Assembly (NCBI RefSeq): GCF_012928505.1
Contig: NZ_JABBJN010000006.1
Location: 62,001-126,000, forward strand
Direction: 5' to 3'
DNA: 64,000 bases
Source of the DNA: Achromobacter sp. Bel
GTDB lineage: Bacteria > Pseudomonadota > Gammaproteobacteria > Burkholderiales > Burkholderiaceae_B
Both the position numbers and the translations under genes were made by a program. Below are positions 37,005-46,167 of this stretch, one piece after another (the stretch's first letter is position 1; every line of letters begins with the position of its first letter). The notes under the pieces are model-generated. The model saw only the letters and a program-made list of their open reading frames with translations. It was not told the DNA's origin and did not search any database.

Positions 37005-38048
37005 ATGCGCATGTCCTCCGCACTACGGGATCGTCTGGTCCAAACCGTTACCGGCGCCGGCCTGGCGCTGGTCCTGGCGGTGCTGGCGTTGGCGTCGCCC
37101 ACACCGGCCCTGGCCGAAGGGCGCATCCGCATCGCGGAACAGTACGGCATCGTGTATTTGCTGCTGAACGTGGCGCGCGACCAGCAGTTGATTGAAAAGC
37201 ACGGCAAGGCCGAGGGTGTGGATATCTCGGTCGAATGGGCCAAACTGTCCGGCGGCTCGGCCGTGAACGATGCGCTGTTGTCGGGGGCTGTGGATATCGC
37301 GGGGGCGGGCGTTGGACCGTTGCTGACGATCTGGGACCGCACGCGCGGAAAACAGAACGTGAAAGGCGTGGCGTCGCTGGGCAACTTCCCCTACTACCTC
37401 GTCACGAACAATCCCAATGTGAAGAGCATCGCGGACTTCACGGACAAGGACCGCATCGCGGTGCCGGCCGTGGGCGTGTCGGTGCAGTCCCGCGTGCTGC
37501 AGTTGGCATCGGCCAAGCTGTGGGGCGACGCGCAATTCAACAAGCTGGACAAGATTTCGGTGGCGCTGCCGCATCCGGATGCGGCGGCGGCGATCATTGC
37601 CGGCGGCACGGAAATCACGGGCCATTTCGGCAATCCGCCGTTCCAGGAGCAAGAGCTCGCCGAGAACCCCAAGGCCCGGATTGTGCTGAATTCGTACGAT
37701 GTGCTGGGTGGCCCCAGTTCATCCACGGTGCTGTTTGCGACCGATAAATTCCGCAAGGAAAACCCCAAGACCTACAAGGCGTTCCAGGAAGCGCTGAAGG
37801 AAGCTGCGGCGTTCGCCTCGGCCAATCCGGAGAAAGCCGCGGACACCTACCTGCGCGTCACGGGCGCCAAGCAGGACCGCGACTTCCTGATCAAGGTGAT
37901 CAAGAACCCCGACGTGCAATTCAAGCTGGCGCCGCAGAACACCTTTGCGCTGGCCGAGTTCATGCATAAGGTGGGCGCCATCAAGAACGCGCCGGCCAAC
38001 TGGCGTGACTACTTCTTCGATGATCCGCTGACGGCGCAAGGCAGCTGA
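37005..38048 (+). CDS. ABC transporter substrate-binding protein (taurine/nitrate/sulfonate class)
   Basis: Protein of 347 residues with a signal peptide ending around PALAEG (residue 37), then an NMT1/TauA-like fold: IRIAEQYGIVYLLLNVARDQQLIEK, LSGGSAVNDALLSGAVDIAGAGVGPLL and the later KVIKNPDVQFKLAPQNTFALAEFMHKVGAI tail. AAGGAACACC precedes the ATG and overlaps a perfect DnaA box at 36987-36995. It starts 46 bases after the TauD-like gene and is one base from the ATPase gene. Confidence 0.9.
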   Translation: MRMSSALRDRLVQTVTGAGLALVLAVLALASPTPALAEGRIRIAEQYGIVYLLLNVARDQQLIEKHGKAEGVDISVEWAKLSGGSAVNDALLSGAVDIAGAGVGPLLTIWDRTRGKQNVKGVASLGNFPYYLVTNNPNVKSIADFTDKDRIAVPAVGVSVQSRVLQLASAKLWGDAQFNKLDKISVALPHPDAAAAIIAGGTEITGHFGNPPFQEQELAENPKARIVLNSYDVLGGPSSSTVLFATDKFRKENPKTYKAFQEALKEAAAFASANPEKAADTYLRVTGAKQDRDFLIKVIKNPDVQFKLAPQNTFALAEFMHKVGAIKNAPANWRDYFFDDPLTAQGS

Positions 38049-38049
38049 T

Positions 38050-38892
38050 ATGCCGGTGACCGCCGCCAGGCCTGTGGATAACGTTGACAAGGCGTCGCCG
38101 CTGCTGGCTGTGGATAAGGTGACGATCGAATATAAGACGCGTGAAAGGCGGGTTCGCGCCACCCATCAGGTCAGTTTTGAAGTCCACGGCGCGGACCGTT
38201 TCATCCTGCTTGGCCCCTCCGGTTGCGGCAAATCCACGCTGCTCAAGGCAGTGGCCGGCTTTCTGCCGCCCACCGAAGGACGCATTGCGATCGATGGGCA
38301 GACGGTGCAGGGCCCGGATCCGGACCGCATCGTCGTGTTCCAGGAGTTCGACCAGTTGCCGCCGTGGAAGACGCTGCGCCAGAACGTGGTGTTTCCGCTG
38401 TTGGCCTCGCGCAAGCTGGGCCGGCGCGAAGCGGATGAGCGCGCCATGCATTATCTGAACAAGGTGGGCCTGGCCGCATTCGCGGACGCTTATCCCCACA
38501 CGCTTTCCGGCGGCATGAAGCAGCGCGTGGCGATTGCGCGCGCACTGGCCATGCAGCCTCGCGTGCTGCTGATGGACGAGCCGTTTGCCGCGCTGGATGC
38601 CCTGACCCGCCGCCGCATGCAGGAAGAGCTGATGGCCTTGTGGGAAGACGTGCGCTTTACCTTGCTGTTCGTGACGCATTCGATCGAAGAGGCGCTGGTG
38701 CTGGGCAGCCGCGTGCTGCTGTTGTCGCCGCATCCCGGGCGTGTGCGCGCCGAACTGAACGCGCATGCTTTCGGCTTGCACAGCCAGGGCTCGGCCGCCT
38801 TCCAGTCGGCGGCCAAGCGCATCCATGACCTGTTGTTCGAGTCGCCCCTTGTGTTGTCCGATCCCGCGCCGGCCGAGCGCGCGGCGGCTTGA
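38050..38892 (+). CDS. ABC transporter ATP-binding protein (SsuB/TauB class)
   Basis: Protein of 280 residues. Walker A GPSGCGKST near 55-63, signature [15 protein letters not shown], Walker B VLLMDEPFAALDALTRRRMQ, and the THSIEEALVLGSRVLLLSPHPGRV switch region typical of nitrate/sulfonate/taurine importers. Two perfect DnaA boxes lie in its first 70 bases (38073-38081 and 38109-38117), in the poorly conserved N-terminal extension. Confidence 0.92.
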   Translation: MPVTAARPVDNVDKASPLLAVDKVTIEYKTRERRVRATHQVSFEVHGADRFILLGPSGCGKSTLLKAVAGFLPPTEGRIAIDGQTVQGPDPDRIVVFQEFDQLPPWKTLRQNVVFPLLASRKLGRREADERAMHYLNKVGLAAFADAYPHTLSGGMKQRVAIARALAMQPRVLLMDEPFAALDALTRRRMQEELMALWEDVRFTLLFVTHSIEEALVLGSRVLLLSPHPGRVRAELNAHAFGLHSQGSAAFQSAAKRIHDLLFESPLVLSDPAPAERAAA

Positions 38893-38969
38893 GTTTGCCG
38901 CGCGTGCCGCTTCCCGAGTTTCGGCCGATCCGGTCCGCCCGATGACTTCCGCCCCATGAGTACCGCCCC

Positions 38970-39848
38970 ATGAGCAGCGCCTACCCCGCCTCGCCCCCTA
39001 TTCGTCCCGAAGTCGAGTACAAGCTGCCGCCCTTGCCGGCGCAGGCGGCGCAAACGCCGTTGCCGTGGCACGAACGGTTATGGCAGCATGCCAGCCTGCG
39101 CAAGCTGGTGATCCTGGTGCTGCTGGCCGCGGTGTGGGAGCTGGCGGCACGCTATACCGATAACGACTTGCTGCTGCCGGGCGCCTGGCAGACGGCCCAG
39201 GCCTTTGTACAGGGCATCGCCAATGGCGAACTGCCGGCGCGCGCCGGACAATCGCTGCGCGTGCTGGTGCAGGGGTATCTGGCCGGCGTGGTACTGGCGT
39301 TCGTGCTGACCACGTTGGCCGTGTCCACGCGCTTTGGCCGCGACCTGCTGTCCACGCTGACCGCCATGTTCAACCCGTTGCCGGCTATCGCGCTGTTGCC
39401 GCTGGCCCTGCTGTGGTTCGGGCTGGGCGAAGGCAGCCTGGTGTTCGTCTTGATCCACTCCGTGCTGTGGGCGCTGGCGCTGAACATGTACGCCGGCTTT
39501 CTGGGCGTGTCGGAAACCCTGCGCATGGCGGGCCGCAACTACGGGCTGACAGGCTTGCGCTACGTGTTGCAGATCCTGGTGCCGGCCGCGCTGCCGGCCA
39601 TCCTGGCGGGCTTGAAAATCGGCTGGGCGTTCGCCTGGCGCACCTTGATCGCGGCGGAACTGGTGTTCGGGGCGTCCAGCGGCAAGGGCGGACTGGGTTG
39701 GTACATCTTCCAGAACCGCAACGAGTTATACACAGACCGCGTATTTGCAGGGCTGGCTGCGGTGGTCATCATCGGCCTGCTTGTGGAAAACCTGGGATTC
39801 GACAATCTGGAGCGGTTGACGGTGCGGCGCTGGGGGATGCAGCGTTGA
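38970..39848 (+). CDS. ABC transporter permease (SsuC/TauC class)
   Basis: Protein of 292 residues with six membrane helices. EAA loop at LGVSETLRMAGRNYGLTGLRYVLQILVPAALPAIL; an N-terminal cytoplasmic stretch precedes the first helix (about 47-63). Completes the importer with the receptor and ATPase. It starts 77 bases after the ATPase. An upstream ATG (38955) runs into a stop at once and is not used. Confidence 0.9.
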   Translation: MSSAYPASPPIRPEVEYKLPPLPAQAAQTPLPWHERLWQHASLRKLVILVLLAAVWELAARYTDNDLLLPGAWQTAQAFVQGIANGELPARAGQSLRVLVQGYLAGVVLAFVLTTLAVSTRFGRDLLSTLTAMFNPLPAIALLPLALLWFGLGEGSLVFVLIHSVLWALALNMYAGFLGVSETLRMAGRNYGLTGLRYVLQILVPAALPAILAGLKIGWAFAWRTLIAAELVFGASSGKGGLGWYIFQNRNELYTDRVFAGLAAVVIIGLLVENLGFDNLERLTVRRWGMQR

Positions 39849-39933
39849 AGTGATGGGTTGCGCGCGCGTGGCGTGTGCCTGATTTGGCCGGCATTGCCGC
39901 GCTTCACCCATGATCCGCAGTGCCCAGAAAAAA

Positions 39934-39951
39934 CGGCCCCTCACGGGGCCG
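39934..39951 (-). terminator. Terminator of the catalase gene
   Basis: CGGCCCC-TCAC-GGGGCCG, a 7-bp stem followed on the minus strand by TTTTTT. It lies 28 bases past the catalase stop. Confidence 0.85.
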
Positions 39952-39979
39952 CTCTCCTTTCTGCCAAGCCGCTAGGCGC

Positions 39980-41425
39980 TTAGATCTTCAGTCCCAACGC
40001 CTTTGCCACGCCGGCGGCATAGGCCGGGTCGGCCTTCCTGAAGTGTTCCAGCTGGCGGCGCTGGATGTCTTCGGGCACGCCCGCCATGTGGCGGCCGATG
40101 TTGCCGAACAGCAGTTCCTGCTGGGCTGGCGTCATCAGGCGGAACAACGCGCCCGGCTGCGAGTAGTAGTCGTCATCCTCGCGGTGGTTCCAGCGCGCCG
40201 CGGCTTGGCCGTCCAGCGCCAGCGGCGGTTCCCCAGCGGACGGGGTTTCCTTCCACTCGCCCGCACTGTTGGGCTCGTAGTTCAGCGTGCCGCCGACGTT
40301 GCCGTCCACGCGGCCGGCGCCGTCGCGGTGGTAGCTGTGGACCGGGCATCGCGCCGCGTTCACCGGGATCTGGTGATGATTGATGCCCAGGCGGTAGCGG
40401 TGCGTGTCGCCATACGAGAACAGGCGCCCTTGCAGCATCTTGTCCGGCGAGAAATCGATGCCGGGGACGATATTGGCTGGCGTGAAGGCGGCCTGCTCCA
40501 CTTCCGCGAAGTAGTTCTCGGGGTTCTTGTTCAGTTCCAGCACGCCTACATCGATCAGCGGGTAGTCGCCGTGCGGCCAGACCTTGGTCAGGTCGAACGG
40601 GTTGATGTGATAGGTCTGGGCTTCGGCCTCGGGCATGATCTGCACCTTCAGCGACCACTTCGGGAAGTTGCCTTGCGCGATGTTGTTGAACAGGTCGCGC
40701 TGCGAGCTTTCGCGGTCGTGGGCGACCACTTGCGCGGCTTCCTCATCGGTCAGACAGGCGATGCCCTGCTGCGATTTGAAGTGGAACTTCACGTAGAAGC
40801 GTTCGTTGTTGCTGTTGACGAAGCTGAACGTGTGCGAGCCGAAACCATGCTGCTGGCGCAGGTTGGCGGGAATGCCGCGATCGCTCATCAAGGTCGTCAC
40901 CTGGTGCAGCGATTCCGGGCTGAGCGACCAGAAGTCCCAGGCGGCGGTGGCGCTGCGCAGGTTGGTCTTGGGGTCGCGCTTCTGGGTGTGGATGAAGTCC
41001 GGGAACTTCAGGGGATCGCGGATGAAGAAGACGGGAGTGTTGTTGCCCACCAGGTCCCAGTTGCCTTCTTCGGTATAGAACTTGATGGCGAAGCCGCGCA
41101 CGTCGCGTTCGGCATCGGCCGCCCCGCGTTCGCCGGCAACTGTGGAAAAGCGCAAAAACAGCGGGGTCTGCTTGCCGACCTGCGAAAAGATATTGGCGCG
41201 CGTGTAGCGCGTGATGTCATGCGTGACGGTGAACGTGCCGTAAGCGCCCGAGCCTTTGGCGTGGACGACGCGCTCCGGGATGCGTTCGCGGTCGAAGTGG
41301 GCAAGCTTTTCAATCAGCCAGAAGTCCTGCAACAGCGCGGGACCGCGGGGGCCGGCGGTGAGCGTGTTGTTGTTGTCCGCCACCGGCGCGCCTGCTGCGG
41401 TGGTCAGATGCTTCTTGTCGGTCAT
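39980..41425 (-). CDS. katA: Monofunctional haem catalase (small-subunit)
   Basis: Protein of 481 residues. Distal His55 in [15 protein letters not shown], distal Asn near 128 in [16 protein letters not shown], and the proximal haem tyrosine in [14 protein letters not shown]. It converts hydrogen peroxide to water and oxygen in the cytoplasm. Start at ATG 41425 with GGGAG before it; the frame continues upstream but only with low-complexity sequence. A promoter with an OxyR-type site lies 100-167 bases upstream. Whether it corresponds to katA or katB of relatives is uncertain. Confidence 0.93.
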   Translation of the reverse strand: MTDKKHLTTAAGAPVADNNNTLTAGPRGPALLQDFWLIEKLAHFDRERIPERVVHAKGSGAYGTFTVTHDITRYTRANIFSQVGKQTPLFLRFSTVAGERGAADAERDVRGFAIKFYTEEGNWDLVGNNTPVFFIRDPLKFPDFIHTQKRDPKTNLRSATAAWDFWSLSPESLHQVTTLMSDRGIPANLRQQHGFGSHTFSFVNSNNERFYVKFHFKSQQGIACLTDEEAAQVVAHDRESSQRDLFNNIAQGNFPKWSLKVQIMPEAEAQTYHINPFDLTKVWPHGDYPLIDVGVLELNKNPENYFAEVEQAAFTPANIVPGIDFSPDKMLQGRLFSYGDTHRYRLGINHHQIPVNAARCPVHSYHRDGAGRVDGNVGGTLNYEPNSAGEWKETPSAGEPPLALDGQAAARWNHREDDDYYSQPGALFRLMTPAQQELLFGNIGRHMAGVPEDIQRRQLEHFRKADPAYAAGVAKALGLKI

Positions 41426-41524
41426 AGCACACTCCCTTCGTGATTCTGGAATGCGCGTGCCCTGGTAGGCCCGCGCCGTGTCGTGCATACCCCCGCGTCG
41501 CCGCCTGGGGAATATGTCCGACAC

Positions 41525-41592
41525 ATCATAGGGGTCATGGTTGCACTTGTGAAGTTGATTGATATTTTAAATTCAATAGTATTTATCTATTG
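41525..41592 (-). promoter_or_regulatory. Catalase promoter with OxyR-type operator
   Basis: On the minus strand the -10 box is TATGAT (41525-41530) and the -35 box TTCACA (41548-41553), with a 17-base spacer. Twenty bases upstream of the -35 is the perfect palindrome CAATAG-N7-CTATTG (41574-41592), containing the ATAG-N7-CTAT unit of OxyR sites. This is the arrangement of a peroxide-induced promoter. Confidence 0.65.
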
Positions 41593-41649
41593 TCATCGGC
41601 TCGATGCGGCGGCAGGATGCGAAGCGCGCCGGCGCGGCGGGCGTAAAAA

Positions 41650-41671
41650 AACCGGCCCCCAAGGGCCGGTT
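41650..41671 (-). terminator. Terminator of the rpmH-rnpA-yidD-yidC operon
   Basis: AACCGGCCC-CCAA-GGGCCGGTT, a 9-bp stem, followed on the minus strand by a run of T. It lies 22 bases past the yidC stop, so the operon ends here rather than continuing into mnmE. Confidence 0.87.
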
Positions 41672-41693
41672 CTTCATGCTTGCAAGGTCAGGC

Positions 41694-43373
41694 TCAGCGG
41701 TTTGCCAAGGCTTCCGTTTTGCGCTGCATGGCGCGGGTGATGGACCACTGCTGCGCGATCGACAAGGTGTTGTTGACGCACCAGTACAGCACCAGGCCGG
41801 CCGGGAAGAAGAACATCATCCCGCCGAACACCAGCGGCATGATCATCATGACCTTGGCCTGGATGGGGTCCGGAGGCGTCGGGTTCAGTTTGATCTGCAG
41901 GAACATGGTGGCCATCATGATGGCGGGCAGAATGAAGAACGGGTCGCGGATCGACAGGTCGTGCACCCACAGGATCCACGGCGCGCCGCGCATTTCCACG
42001 CTGGCCAGCAGCACCCAGTACAGCGAGATGAACACCGGGATCTGCACCACCATCGGCAAGCAGCCGCCCAGCGGGTTGATCTTCTCGGTGCGGTACATCT
42101 CCATCATGGCGGCGTTGAGCTTCTGCTTGTCGTCGCCGTACTTTTCCTTCAGGGCCTGCAGGCGCGGGGCCACTTGCTTCATGCGGGCCATCGAGCGGTA
42201 GCTCGCGGCGGCCAGCGGGTAGAAGATGGCCTTGATCAGCACGGTCAGTGCGACGATGGTCCAGCCCCAGTTGCCCAGCAGCGAATGCAACCACGTCATC
42301 AGCGTGAACAGCGGCTTGGCGATGATGGTCAGCCAACCGTAGTCCACCACCAGTTCCAGGCCGGGGGCGAGCGCCGCCATGGCCTTCTGGTCTTGCGGGC
42401 CGACCCACAGGTGCGAGTCGACGCGGGATGCTGCGCCGGGGGCGATTTCGCCGACGGCTTCGATGCTGCGGGCGGCGTACAGGTTCTTCTGCACTTCCAG
42501 CAGTTCGTTCGTGCGCGGCTTGCCTTGCGGCGGTACCCAGGCGGTGGCGAAGTAATGCTGGACCACGGCGATCCAGCCGTTGTCCGCCTGCTTGATGTAG
42601 TTGGCCTTCTTCTTTTCGATGTCGCTGAACGTGCTCTTCTGGAACTTGTCCTGTTCGGAGTAGACGGCGAAACCGGTGAACGTGTGATAGAAGCTGGACG
42701 TATCGGCCGGGTCGTTGCCGTCGCGCTCAAGCTGCAGGTACAGCGCGGGCGTCACGGGGGCGGAACCGACGTTGGCCAGGTCGTGGCGCACGTCGATGTC
42801 GTAGCGGCCCTTGTGCAGGGTGAACGACTTGGTGACCTTCACGCCACCCGATTCGCCTTCGAACGAGACGACCAGGTTGTCGCCGGTCAGTTGGCGTTCC
42901 GACGTCACCAGGCGGAAAGGCGTCTGGTGCGTGGGGAAGCTTTGGCCGTTGGGCGCGCCGACCACGCCGGACTGCACGACGTAGTTCAGGCCGGCCGAGC
43001 GGTCCAGCAGGACCGTGGGCTTGTCCGGCTGGCCGGTTGCCGGGTACTTCAGCAGTTCGGCGCGCACCAGTTGGGCGCCCATCGTGTCGAACGTCAGGCG
43101 CAGCACGTCGGTGGTGATGACGACTTCTTCCGAGCGCGCGGCAGCCGGCGTGGCGGCGCCAGGGACCGCCGAGGGCGCAGTGGCCGCGGTGGCGGGCGCG
43201 CTGGGCACCGAAGGCGTGGCGTTGTTGGCGCCGGCCTGCGGATCAGCCGTGCTGGCCGCGGGCGTCGGGCCCCCGAACAGCGACGGCTTGCCGTTATGGA
43301 TTTGCCAGTTGTTCCAAAGGAGCAACAGCGAAAAGGAAAAAATCATCCAGAGGACGGTTCGTCGGATATCCAT
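41694..43373 (-). CDS. yidC: Membrane protein insertase YidC
   Basis: Protein of 559 residues, the Gram-negative form. N-terminal helix (about 6-22), a long Ala/Pro-rich linker, a periplasmic beta-domain (about 75-345), then the insertase core with five helices, including the GNWGWTIVALTVLIKAIFYPL and MYRTEKINPLGGCLPMVVQIPVF segments. It inserts membrane proteins with or without SecYEG. It follows yidD by 48 bases. Confidence 0.96.
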   Translation of the reverse strand: MDIRRTVLWMIFSFSLLLLWNNWQIHNGKPSLFGGPTPAASTADPQAGANNATPSVPSAPATAATAPSAVPGAATPAAARSEEVVITTDVLRLTFDTMGAQLVRAELLKYPATGQPDKPTVLLDRSAGLNYVVQSGVVGAPNGQSFPTHQTPFRLVTSERQLTGDNLVVSFEGESGGVKVTKSFTLHKGRYDIDVRHDLANVGSAPVTPALYLQLERDGNDPADTSSFYHTFTGFAVYSEQDKFQKSTFSDIEKKKANYIKQADNGWIAVVQHYFATAWVPPQGKPRTNELLEVQKNLYAARSIEAVGEIAPGAASRVDSHLWVGPQDQKAMAALAPGLELVVDYGWLTIIAKPLFTLMTWLHSLLGNWGWTIVALTVLIKAIFYPLAAASYRSMARMKQVAPRLQALKEKYGDDKQKLNAAMMEMYRTEKINPLGGCLPMVVQIPVFISLYWVLLASVEMRGAPWILWVHDLSIRDPFFILPAIMMATMFLQIKLNPTPPDPIQAKVMMIMPLVFGGMMFFFPAGLVLYWCVNNTLSIAQQWSITRAMQRKTEALANR

Positions 43374-43421
43374 GGTGCCTACTGAAGTGAATACGGGCCA
43401 GCAAAGCCCGCCAGTTTAGCG

Positions 43422-43697
43422 TCAATCGTGCTCGGTGCGGTGGCTGTGGGAGCAGCAGGGGGCGCCTTTGGTTCCCGAACCCGGCGGAACCGGATCCCAG
43501 CCGCCGGGCGACCACGGATGGCATCGGCCAATGCGCCGGACGGCCAGCCAGAAGCCGCGCCAGGCGCCGTGGCGTTCGATTGCTTCAATCGCGTACGCCG
43601 AGCAAGTCGGGGTGAAGCGGCACTGCCTGCCGATCCAGGGACTCAGGAAGAACCTGTAGAACCGGATGGGGGCGATGAGCAGTGCTTTGAAAATCAT
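43422..43697 (-). CDS. yidD: Membrane protein insertion efficiency factor YidD
   Basis: Protein of 91 residues with the conserved core [39 protein letters not shown] and [15 protein letters not shown]. It is a small amphipathic inner-membrane-associated protein that aids YidC insertion. Its ATG overlaps the rnpA stop (ATGA). Confidence 0.95.
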   Translation of the reverse strand: MIFKALLIAPIRFYRFFLSPWIGRQCRFTPTCSAYAIEAIERHGAWRGFWLAVRRIGRCHPWSPGGWDPVPPGSGTKGAPCCSHSHRTEHD

Positions 43698-44065
43698 CGC
43701 GCGATGCGCTCGAAGTGAGCGTCCACTTCGGCTCTGACCAAGCGTTTAAGCGAGGTGAGCGTGGTAGGAGCGACCTTGCTATGCAGGCGCACGACGTAAT
43801 CCTTGGCGGGCAGCGCCAGGCGCCGGTGGCGGAACGCTTCGCGGATGACCCGCTTGATGGCGTTGCGCGTACTGGCGTGGGCGGCGAACCGCTTGGCAAT
43901 GATGAGCCCCAAACGCGCACAGGCATCCTGGCCGAGGGGCAGATCATTGGGAGCCGAAGTCACAATGAATAACGCCCCTCGGGCAAGACGCCGGCCTTTG
44001 AGGGCAGCGGCGAACTCGGAGGGGCGATGCAGCCGCGCCTCCGGGGGAAGCGTGGAGCGCGGCAT
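43694..44065 (-). CDS. rnpA: Ribonuclease P protein component RnpA
   Basis: Protein of 123 residues. The RNP signature is in [19 protein letters not shown], with [20 protein letters not shown] at the N terminus. It binds the P RNA and helps mature tRNA 5' ends. Start chosen at ATG 44065; the frame is open to 44332 but the upstream part is not family-like. No strong ribosome site. It lies 110 bases after rpmH and is coupled to yidD. Confidence 0.93.
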   Translation of the reverse strand: MPRSTLPPEARLHRPSEFAAALKGRRLARGALFIVTSAPNDLPLGQDACARLGLIIAKRFAAHASTRNAIKRVIREAFRHRRLALPAKDYVVRLHSKVAPTTLTSLKRLVRAEVDAHFERIAR

Positions 44066-44149
44066 GGACTGCGGGTCAGGCGTTTGCGCGGAACCGGAAC
44101 GAGATTGCGAGAGGTCTTGCAATATGGCCGGTCCGTGCAAATAGTCAGG

Positions 44150-44167
44150 TTTCCGGAAAACCGGAAA
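44150..44167 (-). repeat. Stem-loop between rpmH and rnpA
   Basis: TTTCCGG-AAAA-CCGGAAA, a 7-bp stem with an A4 loop, 8 bases past the rpmH stop. No long T-run follows, so it is more likely an mRNA stabilising or attenuating structure that keeps rpmH expression above rnpA. Confidence 0.5.
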
Positions 44168-44175
44168 GCCCGGAC

Positions 44176-44310
44176 TTAGACGGCCAGACGCTTGCGGCCC
44201 TTGGCGCGACGGGCGCTCAGGATGGCGCGGCCAGCGCGGGTTTTCATGCGCACGCGAAAGCCATGGGTGCGCTTGCGGCGGGTAACGGAAGGTTGGTAGG
44301 TACGTTTCAT
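44176..44310 (-). CDS. rpmH: 50S ribosomal protein L34
   Basis: Protein of 44 residues with the complete L34 sequence pattern [19 protein letters not shown] ... RRAKGRKRL. Start at ATG 44310. First gene of the rpmH-rnpA-yidD-yidC unit, divergent from dnaA. Confidence 0.97.
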   Translation of the reverse strand: MKRTYQPSVTRRKRTHGFRVRMKTRAGRAILSARRAKGRKRLAV

Positions 44311-44713
44311 GGACGATCCACAAAAAGAACAAAAGTCAGAAGGGACCTGCCCGGAGGGTTCCAGGTCGCGCATTCAGAAGCGGGTATCTAGTGAGCATTT
44401 TTGCAACAGGTGCAAAAACAACTCGTAGACGGGGCTCTGGACTGGGAATTTCTTCCCAGGCGACCTATTCAGCAAAGCTAAAAACCGGACAGTGCGAAAA
44501 GCGCCCTACCTATGAAAGGAGGGTACTTGCCACAACTCCGGCTAAGCTCTCTGTGAAACCTTCTGACAGACAGAATTCGGAAAAGCCCACCATTTCAGCA
44601 AGTTTTCCCTGTCTTGTCAAACAGTTAAGCCTGTGCAGTGTAGACGCTTATGTCCTACCCTGTGGATAACCCCTGCCCAGGCAAGGTAGAATCGAGGTTT
44701 GAATAAGAGCGAC
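44311..44713. promoter_or_regulatory. rpmH-dnaA divergent promoter region (403 bp)
   Basis: The region holds the leaders of rpmH (minus) and dnaA (plus). One perfect DnaA box, TGTGGATAA, is at 44661-44669, 44 bases before the dnaA ATG. A possible dnaA -10 (TAGAAT, 44687-44692) lies 17 bases beyond it, so DnaA bound to the box would cover the -35 position and repress its own gene. I see no box cluster here, in contrast to the 15.6-16.8 kb region. Confidence 0.55.
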
Positions 44714-46165
44714 ATGAAAGAATTCTGGCAGACCTGCGTCAGTCGTCTTGAGCAGGAACTCCCCCCCCAACAAATCAGCGCGTGGATACGACCGCTGGTC
44801 CCGCTTGCGTACGACGAAACGCAGGCGGTGCTGCGCGTTGCCGCGCCCAACCGCTTCAAGCTGGATTGGGTGCGCAAGAACTTTTCCCACCAGATCGAAG
44901 CGTTGGCCGCGGAGTGGTTCAAGCGACCGGTACAGGTCTTGTTCGAGTTGCCGTCCCACGGAGCCGCGCCGCGCATGCCGGTCGCGCCCGTGCGTGCGCA
45001 GGCGCCCGAGCAAACGCACCTGTCCGCTGCTCAGCCCTCAGGCGGCGCGCCGCCCATGCAGGCCGCGGCACCGCCCGCCCCTCCCGCTACGACCGTGGCG
45101 GCACAGGCGGTGACGGCCGACGCGGCCAACATCGTGTACGAGCGCTCGCGGCTGAACACGGACCTGACGTTCGAGAACTTCGTGACGGGTAAGGCCAACC
45201 AGCTGGCGCGCGCCGCCGCGCTGCAGGTCGCCGAGAACCCCGGTACCTCGTACAACCCGCTGTTCCTGTACGGCGGCGTGGGCCTGGGCAAGACCCACCT
45301 GATCCACGCCATCGGCAACGCCATGGTCGCGGCGGGCACCGGGGTGCGCGTGCGCTACGTGCATGCCGACCAATACGTGTCCGACGTGGTGAAGGCGTAC
45401 CAGCGCAAGGCGTTCGACGATTTCAAGCGCTACTACCATTCGCTGGATCTGCTGCTGATCGACGATATCCAGTTCTTCTCGGGCAAGAATCGCACGCAGG
45501 AAGAGTTCTTCTACGCGTTCGAGGCGATGGTGGCCCAGCGCAAGCAGATCATCATCACCAGCGATACGTATCCGAAGGAACTGTCGGGCATCGACAGCCG
45601 CCTGATCTCGCGCTTCGATTCCGGCCTGACGGTGGCGATCGAGCCGCCGGAGCTGGAGATGCGCGTGGCGATTCTGCTGCGCAAGGCGGAATCCGAAGGC
45701 GTGCCCATGCCCGAGGAAGTGGCCTTCTTCATCGCCAAGCATCTGCGCAGCAACGTGCGCGAACTGGAAGGCGCGCTGCGCAAGGTCCTGGCCTACGCCC
45801 GCTTCCACGGCCGCGACGTGCTGACGGTGGATGTCTGCAAGGAAGCCCTGAAGGACCTGCTGTCCGTGTCCAACGGCCAGATCACTGTGGAAAACATCCA
45901 GAAGACGGTTGCGGATTTCTACAAGATCAAGGTCGCCGACATGTACTCGAAACGCCGGCCCGCCAATATCGCATTGCCGCGCCAGGTCGCGATGTACCTG
46001 GCGAAGGAGCTGACCCAGAAAAGCCTGCCGGAAATCGGCGATCTGTTCGGTGGTCGTGATCACACCACCGTCCTGCACGCCGTCCGCAAGATTTCCGACG
46101 CTCGCGCAAAGCAAGCGGAGCTCAACCATACCCTGCACGTGTTGGAACAAACTCTAAAAGGATGA
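44714..46165 (+). CDS. dnaA: Chromosomal replication initiator DnaA
   Basis: Protein of 483 residues. Domain I (about 1-82), an Ala/Pro-rich domain II linker (about 85-140), AAA+ domain III with Walker [10 protein letters not shown] (Lys193) and Walker [11 protein letters not shown], and domain IV with the DnaA-box-binding signature [15 protein letters not shown]. It binds TTATNCACA boxes and opens the origin. A TTG 15 bases upstream is in frame, but ATG 44714 gives the usual N terminus [16 protein letters not shown]. Overlaps or abuts dnaN. Confidence 0.97.
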   Translation: MKEFWQTCVSRLEQELPPQQISAWIRPLVPLAYDETQAVLRVAAPNRFKLDWVRKNFSHQIEALAAEWFKRPVQVLFELPSHGAAPRMPVAPVRAQAPEQTHLSAAQPSGGAPPMQAAAPPAPPATTVAAQAVTADAANIVYERSRLNTDLTFENFVTGKANQLARAAALQVAENPGTSYNPLFLYGGVGLGKTHLIHAIGNAMVAAGTGVRVRYVHADQYVSDVVKAYQRKAFDDFKRYYHSLDLLLIDDIQFFSGKNRTQEEFFYAFEAMVAQRKQIIITSDTYPKELSGIDSRLISRFDSGLTVAIEPPELEMRVAILLRKAESEGVPMPEEVAFFIAKHLRSNVRELEGALRKVLAYARFHGRDVLTVDVCKEALKDLLSVSNGQITVENIQKTVADFYKIKVADMYSKRRPANIALPRQVAMYLAKELTQKSLPEIGDLFGGRDHTTVLHAVRKISDARAKQAELNHTLHVLEQTLKG

Positions 46166-46167
46166 AC

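Noticed and set aside
44311-44713. The rpmH-dnaA gap as the main replication origin
   Set aside because: Only one perfect DnaA box is present and it is placed for dnaA autoregulation. I keep it as a weaker alternative because gene strands of the rpmH-yidC block would fit.
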